In this document: positions 33,536 to 43,559 of the stretch, one piece after another
Layout: every line of letters begins with the position of its first letter
How positions within the stretch are numbered: position 1 is the first letter of the stretch
Assembly (NCBI GenBank): GCA_002946415.1
Contig: NJPS01000011.1
Coordinates: 434,001 to 498,000, forward strand
DNA from: Rutstroemia sp. NJR-2017a BVV2
Taxonomy: Eukaryota > Ascomycota > Leotiomycetes > Helotiales > Rutstroemiaceae
DNA: 64,000 nt
Direction: 5' to 3'
Translations under genes and position numbers: made by a program
Notes under the pieces: generated by a model
Databases searched by the model: none
The model's input: only the letters and a program-made list of their open reading frames with translations
Told to the model about the DNA's origin: nothing

Positions 33536-35368
33536 TCAAACCAACAGACCCTCCTTAACCAACGATCCCACATCCCCTCCAGCCGCCTCGATAGCTTTCA
33601 AGGCAGCCAGAGAAAGCTTTCTGCGCTTCTCCATCGCTTCCTTCTCCCTCCGCGCTTTCGTCTTACTTGATCCACTTGGAGCAACTCCTGTCAATATTTT
33701 CCGACTATCTTCTGGTGTGTAGTTCACAAAACCAACCATCCCGCCATTTGACGTAGGTGTCCGTGGCGATCCGTTCTTGTTCTTCGACTTTGTCTGTTTC
33801 CGGACGTGGAAAGCAGGTGAGGATTTAAGCGACGGCGACTCCGATGCACTTGGGCTAGAACGACTCTTCCGTAATCTGGGAGGTGTGTGGGAAGGCTTTT
33901 GGGTCGACGAAGGTGATGAGTGTGAGTGTGAGTGCTGGGCGTAGCGAGCTCGAGGAGCTGGGAAAGAAGCAAAGCGTCTTGAGCCATTGCCATTTGTGCT
34001 CACGCTGTGATATCCTTGATGGAGCATGGGTGGTGATTCTACTACATAGGATTGCTGAGGCATACTATCGGGCATTGAAATCATTAGGCCCGATGACATG
34101 TCCATCTGATTGTGGGCATATGAGACCTCGTTCTGCAAATGATAAGCGAGGCTCTTCGTTGCCCTCTGCGAATTTCGATAAAAGGCGCTCGGCGAAGGCT
34201 GTGCCATTGGTGCGGTTGAGGCGTGATTCCACCAAAGAGCATTTCCATCGGGTTCCACCTCAGCAGGATATTCTGGTGAGGCTCCAAGGGAGCTGAAACT
34301 GGTGGATCCTCGTATTTGTGGCCATGATGCTGATACGTGATGAGATTTTGGTGTCATTGGATATATTGTTCCATTTAAAGGTGATTGCTGGAAGCACATG
34401 TCAGGTGTACCTTTGACGCCTAGATTCGGTGTAGTATGCGGTGTGTCATAAACCGCTGGTGCTGTTGGAAATTGCAGCGAGTGCGACATATCCCAGAGAT
34501 CCTCGATACCCTCGGTCTTAATGTGTTTTTTCGTCAGTTGATCTGAGCCATTGGGAAGTTTGGCAGAGTCTGGAGGTGACATGGGTGCGTGGATATCGAG
34601 CCCAAACTTTGAAGCGCTCAAAGCAGGTTTGTTTCGTTCCAGCGCGTTGCGGCTCAATTTGCCGTTACTCGATGATCCCTTGATCATTTTTGGGGTGTTG
34701 CTTGATTTGCGGATTGGGCTTCGTAGTATCTTCTCTGTTGCTTTTCCTGCTTTTTTCCACTTATCTGCGATAGCTTTAAGACGAGTTTTCCTTTTCGTTG
34801 GTCCTGGTACTGGTGAGGATGGGAGAGATGGGTGCGACCATGCTTCTAGTTGAGGCTCTAAGCTGATTTCTTCGAGACTTAATAGTTCAGGATTCGAGAT
34901 TGCGGCTCTGCCGGACAATTCTGTGTAGAAGAAGCTGTCCTCAATATGGTCGTGGGGCGAGGCTGCATCATGGGCGAAAACCCATGAGTCACCTTGCCAA
35001 TCTTGCTCAATATGCCCCGCCTCACGCAGGGCATTGGCTGATGCCTCAGTAGGTCGACCTTTCTTATCTGGTTCGCCGCGAAACGTAGAATCGGGAATGT
35101 CTGAGAAATTAAGGGCATCATTGGAAGGACTAAATGTGATGAATTGGTCGAAGAAGTCGTTTTCTGATTCGTTAAAAGTTTGCACGAACAGATTCGACGG
35201 CTTCTCGTACTTCATCGTAGCCAAGGAAGGCATAATGGCTGTGATAGGACGAGCTGAGGTATGAGGTAAAGTGCCTGAGGTGCGTGAGGATGGAAGTATG
35301 CGCCGGCGTTTATGAGGCTGGAACAAGCTCGTGCAGATGCGCGATGATGTATGCGATGGAGCAAACAT
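33536..35368 (-). CDS. wetA: Developmental regulator WetA (conidium maturation)
   Basis: An uninterrupted ORF of 610 residues from ATG 35368. Two further in-frame ATGs at 35236 and 35218 lie just before NLFVQTFNESENDFFDQF, which matches the start of known WetA proteins, so the true start may be one of these. The most conserved part is the C terminus: GFVNYTPEDSRKILTGVAPS, then SSKTKARREKEAMEKRRKL, then a short acidic/hydrophobic end (GGDVGSLVKEGLLV). This last block is the WetA/ESD1 DNA-binding-type domain. The middle is Ser/Pro-rich, with a basic patch (TKRKTRLKAIADKWKKAGKA). Known role: with BrlA and AbaA it controls spore wall maturation, trehalose accumulation and dormancy; in Botrytis-type fungi it affects conidial germination. 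The 2.5 kb upstream has no other gene, fitting a heavily regulated promoter. Confidence 0.88.
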   Translation of the reverse strand: MFAPSHTSSRICTSLFQPHKRRRILPSSRTSGTLPHTSARPITAIMPSLATMKYEKPSNLFVQTFNESENDFFDQFITFSPSNDALNFSDIPDSTFRGEPDKKGRPTEASANALREAGHIEQDWQGDSWVFAHDAASPHDHIEDSFFYTELSGRAAISNPELLSLEEISLEPQLEAWSHPSLPSSPVPGPTKRKTRLKAIADKWKKAGKATEKILRSPIRKSSNTPKMIKGSSSNGKLSRNALERNKPALSASKFGLDIHAPMSPPDSAKLPNGSDQLTKKHIKTEGIEDLWDMSHSLQFPTAPAVYDTPHTTPNLGVKGTPDMCFQQSPLNGTIYPMTPKSHHVSASWPQIRGSTSFSSLGASPEYPAEVEPDGNALWWNHASTAPMAQPSPSAFYRNSQRATKSLAYHLQNEVSYAHNQMDMSSGLMISMPDSMPQQSYVVESPPMLHQGYHSVSTNGNGSRRFASFPAPRARYAQHSHSHSSPSSTQKPSHTPPRLRKSRSSPSASESPSLKSSPAFHVRKQTKSKNKNGSPRTPTSNGGMVGFVNYTPEDSRKILTGVAPSGSSKTKARREKEAMEKRRKLSLAALKAIEAAGGDVGSLVKEGLLV

Positions 35369-37921
35369 GTCAAAACAGTCCAAGAGGGGATATTTATGAA
35401 AAAGTTAGGTGTCTACCAGCCTTCTGCATTAAATTGTGCAAAGATTGCTCTGGAATGTAGGTATTTTGCGCTGTTTCCACGTGATTTTGCAGTTTGCACA
35501 GTCTTCAAACATCAATTGGAATTCTTCGAGAAGGCGTTGGCGTGCCGATTCTAGCCTCAACATGCCAATTGGTGGTGAGAATGTCTGTTGGTGGCTGGTG
35601 AATGTGCACATTCTTCGAAAAGGCAGGAGCTTCGAGTGCTATTTCTGCAAACGTCAAGAAAATAAATAATGCTGGTTAAGAATAGCCCAGAGCTGTTGCA
35701 GGAGCTATGCGAATATTATAATAACCTTCTTATGTTAGAGCTTGAGATCTTTCTTTCGAACATCTTTTAGGGATAAAGAAGCTTTTCCACAATAAAGGCC
35801 CTTCTCGAAAGAGCCAAGTATTCCCCTCAAATGTCGGTTACAACTTACAAGAGCATTGTATTGCCGAGGAATGCTCAGGAATGCTCAGGAATGCTCTAAT
35901 CTTAGATGTTTCCCAAATCATTTCCATGCCAGCGTGTGGCTGGACTTCGTTCCGAACGCACTCGTTCATTCTCCCAGGTGGCAGTCCACCAAACTTCCAA
36001 CCTCTTCATTTCCGCGATCATTTGAGATACTATTTTCAGGAAAAGAGTCAAATTTACAGTAAACCAAAAGTTATTATAAGAAGCAATGTAAAAATAGGAT
36101 TTCCATTTCACATGACATGCCACGAAAGTTCCATCCGAAGCTTCTACACCCATTCTTGGAAACATCCTGACTTACACTGCAACATATGCAATTCTACCCG
36201 CAATCCTTCATCTATATCTGGCAGATGGCTCCACAATCCGAGCTCTCTTCCGCCTTCGAAAGTGTTCTTGAAGAGAGAAGAAACGCGGAGAGGTTGAGGA
36301 GAGATCTGATTTGGAATTGGCACACGTTGATTGTTAGTGTGAGGAGGACAGCTGGAAATCGCTTCGGTGCTGTGTAATTTCGGGGTCTTGTATGTGGCTT
36401 CGAGCTTCTGGCCCGAGGGATCAGCCACCGGTCCTGAGATTTTGGAGTTCTTTGTTGACTGGACAAAGATTGTTAAGGGTGAGATTGGGATTCCTTTCAT
36501 CGTGGGTGGGTGTCTCCTTTTTATCTTTTCGCATGAGCTTACCCCGCACTGCTAGATAGCTGTACGCTGCCAGACGAATCATCTCGAGGGTGTTTCACCC
36601 CTTTCGCCACAAATACGAGCAACGATTTCTGAAGTGAGGAGATAAAATCCATCCAACATACAATATTACTGTATCATCTTTTAACGCCACCATCAACAAT
36701 CCATCCTCGCACTTCACTGGCCCACAGCTCGGAGGTATGCTTATAAGGGCATTCATCACCCTCAAGTTGCCATAGAACGCTCAACCCTTGACCAAGTCCG
36801 TTGTCCAGAAACAAGTTCGCTAGAGCTTACTCGTCAACTGTGATACAGACCTTGCAGACTTACTTAAAGTTACGAAGGTGTTGCATATATGATCTATCTC
36901 CCGAGGATTACTCTGAGTTGAGACATCTTCCATGTCTTTTCTACTGTGTCCTCGTTTGGATTCCCTCTTATACTGCCCCTGGAGATCCCATATTCCTTCT
37001 TCCAAACAGTCATCACCGATTTCTCTCATCCCACCTTCTCCCCCTCTTCTAGGCTTCTCACCCTATCCACTACTCAAATTGCGAATCACGCCATCTCGAT
37101 CTATCCATCAACCCATCTTACGCCCCATCCCATCAAGCCATGCTATCTCATAACCCATTCTCCTCATCCCACAATCTTGACCCCCCTCAAACAAAGAAAC
37201 ATTTCTTTGATCTCCTCTCCCCAATAGGAATCTTGATTCCACTTTCTTATCTCGCATCCTCACTCTTGGGTGCCAGACAAAGGGAAAGAAAGAGTGGGGA
37301 CTTCTTAATAATTACTTTTCTTTCTGAGTCGCGCATGTGATTGTGGGAGGGAAGTGGAAGAAAGAAGGAAGGAAAAGAAGACGAGAAGACTAAAGAGGGA
37401 AAGAAAAGAGCTATTGAGTTGGAATGGTTGTGGGTTTGGAAATGGGATAGGAAGATAATTGGGAGGAGTGGAGAGGTTTATTTAGGGGTAGCGATGTGTT
37501 GTATATGTAATCTAATATAATGTAAAGTGGGTTTCGCGCAGAAGGGGAGTTAGTGGGCGGGACAGGTAGAAGGCAGGAAGGAAGAACCGGACCATTGGAA
37601 ATGTACGTGAACAAATATCCGTCGCTGATAGACGAATGTAGTAGATGTCCCCCTTTCTTGTCGCGTTGATGACTTGGATGTGATCTTCACATGTGATACT
37701 TTGCTCTTACGCTCAGGTCAAGTAAAGCTGCATGAGTGAGCATACTAGGCAAGTATAAAATCGTATTTATACACATAGTGTGAATATAAAGTCCCTAATT
37801 CCTTGTAATTTTTGCTGTCATAATACAGTTATTCTTAATACATCGAGCACTGATATACTCGGCCACACATTAAACCAACTCCAACTGCAACCATCTATCT
37901 CGTCTTGCCTTGCTGAAGCCT
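35369..37921. other. 2.5 kb intergenic region: wetA promoter and Sdh5 3' region
   Basis: The wetA gene reads leftward, so this is mostly its upstream regulatory DNA. A short direct repeat, GGAATGCTCA, occurs at 35868-35897. Open frames such as 35881-36297 and 36932-37340 have no recognisable motif. The stretch 37340-37420 is purine-rich (GGAAG/AAGAAG runs). Confidence 0.55.
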
Positions 37922-39098
37922 CTAAGTTCGCTTTTGATCAGTTTGGAAGATCGGCGGCATGAACGCCATACCTATACACGTAATATGATTAGTCCAGTTC
38001 AAAATCACCAGCCCAAAAAGAGCAAATTGAAGAGAGCGAAGAAAGTATACGTACCACCACCTCCACTCCTGTGAGCTGTCTCATTCATCTCCCCTTCATG
38101 CACACCTCCAGCACTCCTTGACTTAACATGACTCCTCAACATCGCCAAAATCTCGCTATTCTGCCACCTCTTTGGCACCGGTCTATAAGCCGGCTTGAAG
38201 GTCCCTACAGTCTGCGCCCACTCTCCGCTTCTCGGTGCACCGTTTCTCCATTCGTCTGTCTCCATCTCTAGCTTGCCTGCGTCGGCAATTGGTTTTGGTT
38301 TCGTGTTCGGCTTATCCTGGCCCATAGCGTTGGTGGTCGCGCCTTCAGGACTGAGCTCGGCTCCTTCGGCTGTCTCACGGGAGGTCGGAGTTGGCTCTTG
38401 AGTCGCCCAGTAGTAGATGTCCCAGTCATTTTCGTCGAGGAAGAGGTCGTATTGAGCCATTTGGGAGGACGTCATGGTGGGGAGGTAGGTGTCGGCGAAA
38501 GTGGACATCAGGAGGTCAGATTCGAGAGTTCCGCGTTTGCGGGATTGGTCTAGTAGGGAGCTTGTTAGTTATTTGGAAAATGTAAGCCCGTAACTGGGTC
38601 ACTCAGAAGGAAGTGCCATGCTGAAAACATACATAATAATCTTGCCCTCATCTTTCCCTCATCCTCGCCCGTCCGTCTCAATGGCTCTACTCTGAACTTC
38701 GCTCCTTCCAATTCACCAACACCCATCTCCCTATTTTCACCTGTTCCTTCTCCATCCTGTGTACCACCAGTCATGCGCTCTGTATTCTCCGGGATGCTAT
38801 CCTTCAAAGAAGCTTCTCCATCCACACTGCTGATGAGCTCCGGAGGCGGGGTAAAAGCACCGACGCTGGGCGTCTCATTCGCGATTGTAGAATTGGTATT
38901 TGTCAAGTGTGGGTTGAGCGGTTTGGAAGACTGGATCTTACGATGTTCCTCTGTGCCGACATGGGTAGGAGCATTGCCCGGGTTGTTATTCGACGTATAG
39001 TTGGGGTTGTCAGAAAATCGAAGCGGGGTCGTAGTGAAAGCTCGACTGCTGAAGGTTGGCGGCCGAATGGCGCGGCGGAGGATACGTAGAGATGTCAT
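37922..39098 (-). CDS. SDH5: Succinate dehydrogenase assembly factor 2 (SDHAF2/Sdh5), mitochondrial
   Basis: Three exons: 38633-39098, 38055-38549, 37922-37971 (336 residues). The N terminus is a mitochondrial presequence ([25 protein letters not shown]). The catalytically relevant core is split by intron 1: [19 protein letters not shown], then [19 protein letters not shown] and [13 protein letters not shown]. This is the SdhE/Sdh5 fold that helps attach FAD covalently to the succinate dehydrogenase flavoprotein (Sdh1). Junctions TTA T|AC and GGT G|GT restore the frame. The long acidic linkers before and after the core are much longer than in yeast Sdh5 (162 residues) but are usual for filamentous fungi. 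An in-frame ATG at 39236 would add 46 residues in front of the presequence and is less likely. Confidence 0.88.
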
Positions 39099-39568
39099 AT
39101 TTAACAGAGGTTGAGGATTAATAGCTGTGAATTGATCATGAATTGCTGCTACTTGATGTTGTTGCTTGCAGATAAATCGACGTGAGGAAATTGTACGGGT
39201 AACGTCATAGACTTCGCGGCCCGAGTTTATCCACATGCTTTGCCGAGGTTCTGCAGTTCCGGTGGCAGCAACGACTTATCCGGGTGCTTTTTAGAACAGA
39301 TCACTAGACATTGGATTTGAAGCTCAAGGAAGTATATTTGCAATTATTGGGCGCAAAGAACTCTTCTATTGGGCTAGGAGGAAGTACTGAATGATTTCTA
39401 ACTTGTGGCAAGGCTACATATCTATCTTCTTGCATCGATTGCCTAGCATTCAATTATCATCTTCTGCAACCTCTGAGAGCAGTTTTCTCTTCGTTTCTCA
39501 GCTTCTTGACCTGTTATATATGGAGCTACATAGCCCTATCTTCAGGGCATGACTATTAATCCCCCCTA
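39099..39568. other. 470-bp intergenic region
   Basis: Promoter of the Sdh5 gene and 3' end of the next leftward gene. Nothing else seen. Confidence 0.55.
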
Positions 39569-42265
39569 TCAGCCAGAAAAGGGGCACGGCATCTCAAAAA
39601 CGACCTTTCGTTTGGCGTTTTGAAGGGGGCTCTTATTTGGAGGAGTAGGTGAACAGGCTTGTGAATTAGCAATGGCTACCATGGAAACAGATTCCAGTTC
39701 GGAGCTAGGAGTATCATATGAAGGATTAAAGTTTTGGGAACGAGCTTTCGATGCGTAACGCTCAGAATCATCATCCCGATGCATGTACGAGCGCCCATTA
39801 TGTCCCTCATCTTGGTGTCTCATATGCAGTATAGGTAACCCTTGAAACTCTTCACGCAGAGGACTACAAACCGATAAGCTGGAATCATTGCATAATTGAG
39901 GATCAGATGCCACATGCTCGGCATGCTCGTGGTGACGCTCGATAAGGTTCCTCCGCCCTGAATTTATGTACTTTGGTTGCAAAGGACTTTGTGAGTCATT
40001 TGACTTGTGAACTAACGTCGAGAATGTTGGCGAGTCTTCTTGTCTCTTCCTACTGTTCGAGGAATACTCGGGTATCTCACTTGGTGGGTTTGCATGCAAG
40101 GAAGAGGAGCTAACACAATCAACCCTCGTGTGAAGCTCTCCATCTGCACTTGTTCTGTATTCGATATCTTCATCTTCGCCATTGCCACCAAATACGAACT
40201 TCATCCATATATCATCTAATTCCTCTTCCTTGCCGTTATTTGGTTGGTTTATCACAGTGGCTTTCTTCACAGCTGTCTTTGGCCTGGGAGCTTGGGTCTC
40301 ATCGATTGCTTTTTGACCCCTCATTTCACCCTCAAGTGGATCGGAGGTCATGGAACTAGATTTCTTGTCATTGCAAAGAGAGTTTTCAGGTGAGGGTTTC
40401 CGGTGCTCCGGACGGGCCAAATGTCGTGTGGGAGTTTCAGCCTGCGGGACCGAGGAACCACGAGGAGGATCCCAAGGAACGCTTGAGGAGGTCTCTGGCC
40501 ACATGTCGACTGAGCTCGACTCGGTAATAGTAGAGCTAATAGATATTTTGTCTCCATTATGTTAGTGGTCCATCTGATAATGACTGGCGAGAATGGTATA
40601 ACTTGCAAGAGGGAACATACCTTCATAGCCTGGGCTCCGACGATGATCCAAAACCTTATTCCCTTCTGTCCCGCTATTATCAACATTATGCAAAGGCGAA
40701 TATCGACATCTTCCATCTACCGCTGTCGTACTATATTCGGAAGACTCTTCTTGGTCTTCCATGTCCCAAGATAGCGCGTCTTTTCGCTCGCCATTCTCGT
40801 ACTCGAACCTCGAGGCAAGAGACGCTTGTTGATGGTGTGGTGGAACAGCGCTCACGCCTGGGCTTATTGAAGCATCACGGCCTAGAAGATTTCGTTCGCA
40901 GTGTGTGGAGGTTTTAGCCAATGGTGCTATCCAGGACTTCCATGCCTCGTTATCCAAAAGCTGGTCTTCTGGAACGACAGACTTGGGTTGTCCTACCCGT
41001 GCCATAACACTGCTGTGAGGCGAGCTTAAATGCAGCACGGGATGCTTATGGTGTCGTCTTGGTATCGGCTGTTGTACTCCGGCATCACAGACTGACCTAA
41101 CAGCGGTCCGCGGGAATGACGATGCAGCACTTTCCAGCTCATCAGAAGTGGTATTTCTGTTCAGTGCATATCTTGTAGTTTTTCGGTGTTCAATCATGTT
41201 CTCTTGATGTAAATGTCTCGGCTTTCCATCACGATCAACCCCATTATAGTTCGCGAATCCTTGATCCTTCGCATTTTGGAACGATGCAGCCTCGAAGGCG
41301 CGAAGAAACCTATCGCTGTCTATATTTTCCCTACTGAGGATCAGGCTATCATTGTCGAGCAGCATCTCGTCTGGCGACAAGGTCTGTCTTTTTCGAGTGA
41401 ATAATGAGCGGGGTGTGGAGTTGACATGCTTGCTTGACCGGGAACTGGAACTGAGATCAGGAGGTACAACTCTATCGCCAATCGAGATCCTAACATCATT
41501 CCGCAAAGCTCCTTCGTATCGTGTCTCCATATCTTGAGCTCTTCTTGTAACAAACGGAGAGCTGATTGCTGCATATTGCCTTGCATATCTTGCTCGATGT
41601 CCGTCGGTCAGTTTTCTTCTTCGGCCAATTTCCTCATCATGGCGGGTAGGAACAAATTTCATCGGTGGCGGACGGCGAGCGCTCAAGCCGATCCAATCCA
41701 CTTTGAGTAGCAGTCGCCGCCTCTTTACGTCCATTGAGTCGTCCGCTGTCTCCGGGAGCACTCTTTTTGATGGACCGCTCCCAGTACTGAATGATGGCTT
41801 CCCCGATTCTGCATGTTCACGCTTGATTCGTTGTGGCGGAGGTGTCGCATTGTATAAATCATCGTCAGAAATAGAACGTCCGTGAATAATTTCCACTGAC
41901 GGACAACGTTTACTCTTTTGACCGCTTCGAGTACGTGTTTGCCGCGAAGTAGACTTTGGCTCCTCGTCGCTTTTTTGGCGTCGACTTGACTGTACTCGCC
42001 GTAATTCACCTTCAGTTGATTTCGGAACCTCTTCGACATTCCTGCTTGGGTTGCTGTGATTGTGCAAGTCTTGCTTCCCCAGTGGATCGACTTGTATCTT
42101 ATCAAAGACTGACCATTTGGTAGGGCTGCTTTTACGGCTTCCACTGCGTAATTTGGTTTGCACCTTTGCAAAATGTTCCTTGTGTCGGCTGGTCAAGGCA
42201 CTATTTTTGGACCACTTTCCAGAATGCCTCTGAAGGCGACCTCCAGTCCAATTCATTAATGACAT
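39569..42265 (-). CDS. Uncharacterised 875-residue basic, disordered protein
   Basis: Two exons, 40621-42265 and 39569-40551, joined GAA G|AC with a 69-bp intron. I do not recognise the function. The N terminus (MSLMNWTGGRLQRHSGKW) and residues 15-45 are Lys/Arg/Ser-rich. Around residues 185-225 a compact block stands out: RRRLLLKVDWIGLSARRP then PPPMKFV and a basic stretch RRRKLTDGHRARYARQYAAI. This is the only part that looks folded and is probably the conserved core. The rest is Ser/Arg/Asp-rich without membrane spans or signal peptide, ending KRKVVFEMPCPFSG. The composition suggests a nuclear, chromatin- or RNA-associated protein, but that is inference. Two in-frame ATGs (residues 1 and 4) are possible starts. 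It is divergent from CRM1 and may share its promoter region. Confidence 0.75.
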
Positions 42266-43559
42266 TCACTTCGAGGATGCCTGCTTGCGGTATAAAAATG
42301 CTGTAAATGGTGTGCCGGCGGAATGTTTTGATGATGGCTGTGTTTGGGACGAGAAGAAAATTTAAAAGGTAAACAGTGTAAACCTCGCCTGAGAGTGGTG
42401 GAGTTGTGACAGCAAAGCTTCAACTCACTTCCAAATATTTCCATACCATTCCCCAAGGTCAAAACGTTGGCGATTGAGACCAAAACTCTTGAAGACTAAT
42501 CCATCATGTAAATGTGTATGGCAATATCCCAGGAACAACAGTCAATGCTCCCTACTTGAGTATCATTCATTACTAGTTGAACAAGGGACGAAATTGTGCG
42601 GTGGAAAACGAGCAATATAGAATTGCCCGCAGGTCCAAACTGAAGTATTCCTAGGTTGCATGTTCATTCACTTATCTTCAGAGGATCCGGATTTGCACCA
42701 AGAGTCGTCAATGGCCCAAAATGTTATGGCCATGAACTCAAGACCAGCCAGTCCTTTTTGCACTGTAGAGCCTGCATTTATGTCTACCATTATCAACTTA
42801 AGTGCTGCATAGGCTTTCTAACAGGCTCTGATTGCAGAAGCTTTCAAAATCCCCAACTCAGATGACAGTAGGAAATGATAAGAAAGGGCGATGACGAGCC
42901 AAGAAAATCTAACACGCACTGGCAGAACTGTTGTAGTCTGCCGGATAAAATGATGCCAAATTGAATAGCTTGGATAGTGTTCCATAACTCAAGGATTCAC
43001 CTAGTAGTAGGTGGTTGAAACTTGATAGAGATATCCAGTATGTATCCCAAATGGAAGTATGTTGCCAGCAACTGGTGGCGCAAGTTGATTGTTGGAGGGG
43101 AATGCTCGGTATATACAGTTCGGTGCGTTCATTAATGCTCACCTATCACGATCCACAGTGGGCCCGTATATGACTTCGAAAGAACTGCCAGAACCGAACT
43201 CAATATTGGGATTCCCGCAATTTCTTCACGTCAGATCAGAAAATCGGTACTTAAAGCAACATCCGGACAGGCGGTAACGGACATTATTAATAATAGGCGG
43301 GGCCACGTGATAGCTTTTACGGCTCGGTGCTTCGAGCCGCCGAAAGAAGTTCCCTCCTCTAGTGGGGCAAAGCGTTTGATATGCGGCTAGGTCCAACAAT
43401 CTTCTTCAACTTTCGTTTTTCTACGACGTTCCTCACATCTATCGAGCGCCTCAGAATCTGTTGTTGTACCAGCGCAAGCTGCAAGAAAGCATATTCAAAG
43501 CGCACTGCTTCTTCGTCAATAAAAGGATAGGGTCATAATCGAGAAACAGAGCCGCAAAG
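42266..43559. other. 1.3 kb bidirectional promoter region
   Basis: Separates the starts of the uncharacterised gene (-) and CRM1 (+). It contains no credible ORF. The part close to CRM1 (43380-43559) likely holds its 5' leader. Confidence 0.55.

Noticed and set aside
36186..36555. ORFs with a charged helix-like stretch (RRNAERLRRDLIWNWH)
   Set aside because: Only 63 codons, no homologous-looking extension in neighbouring frames.
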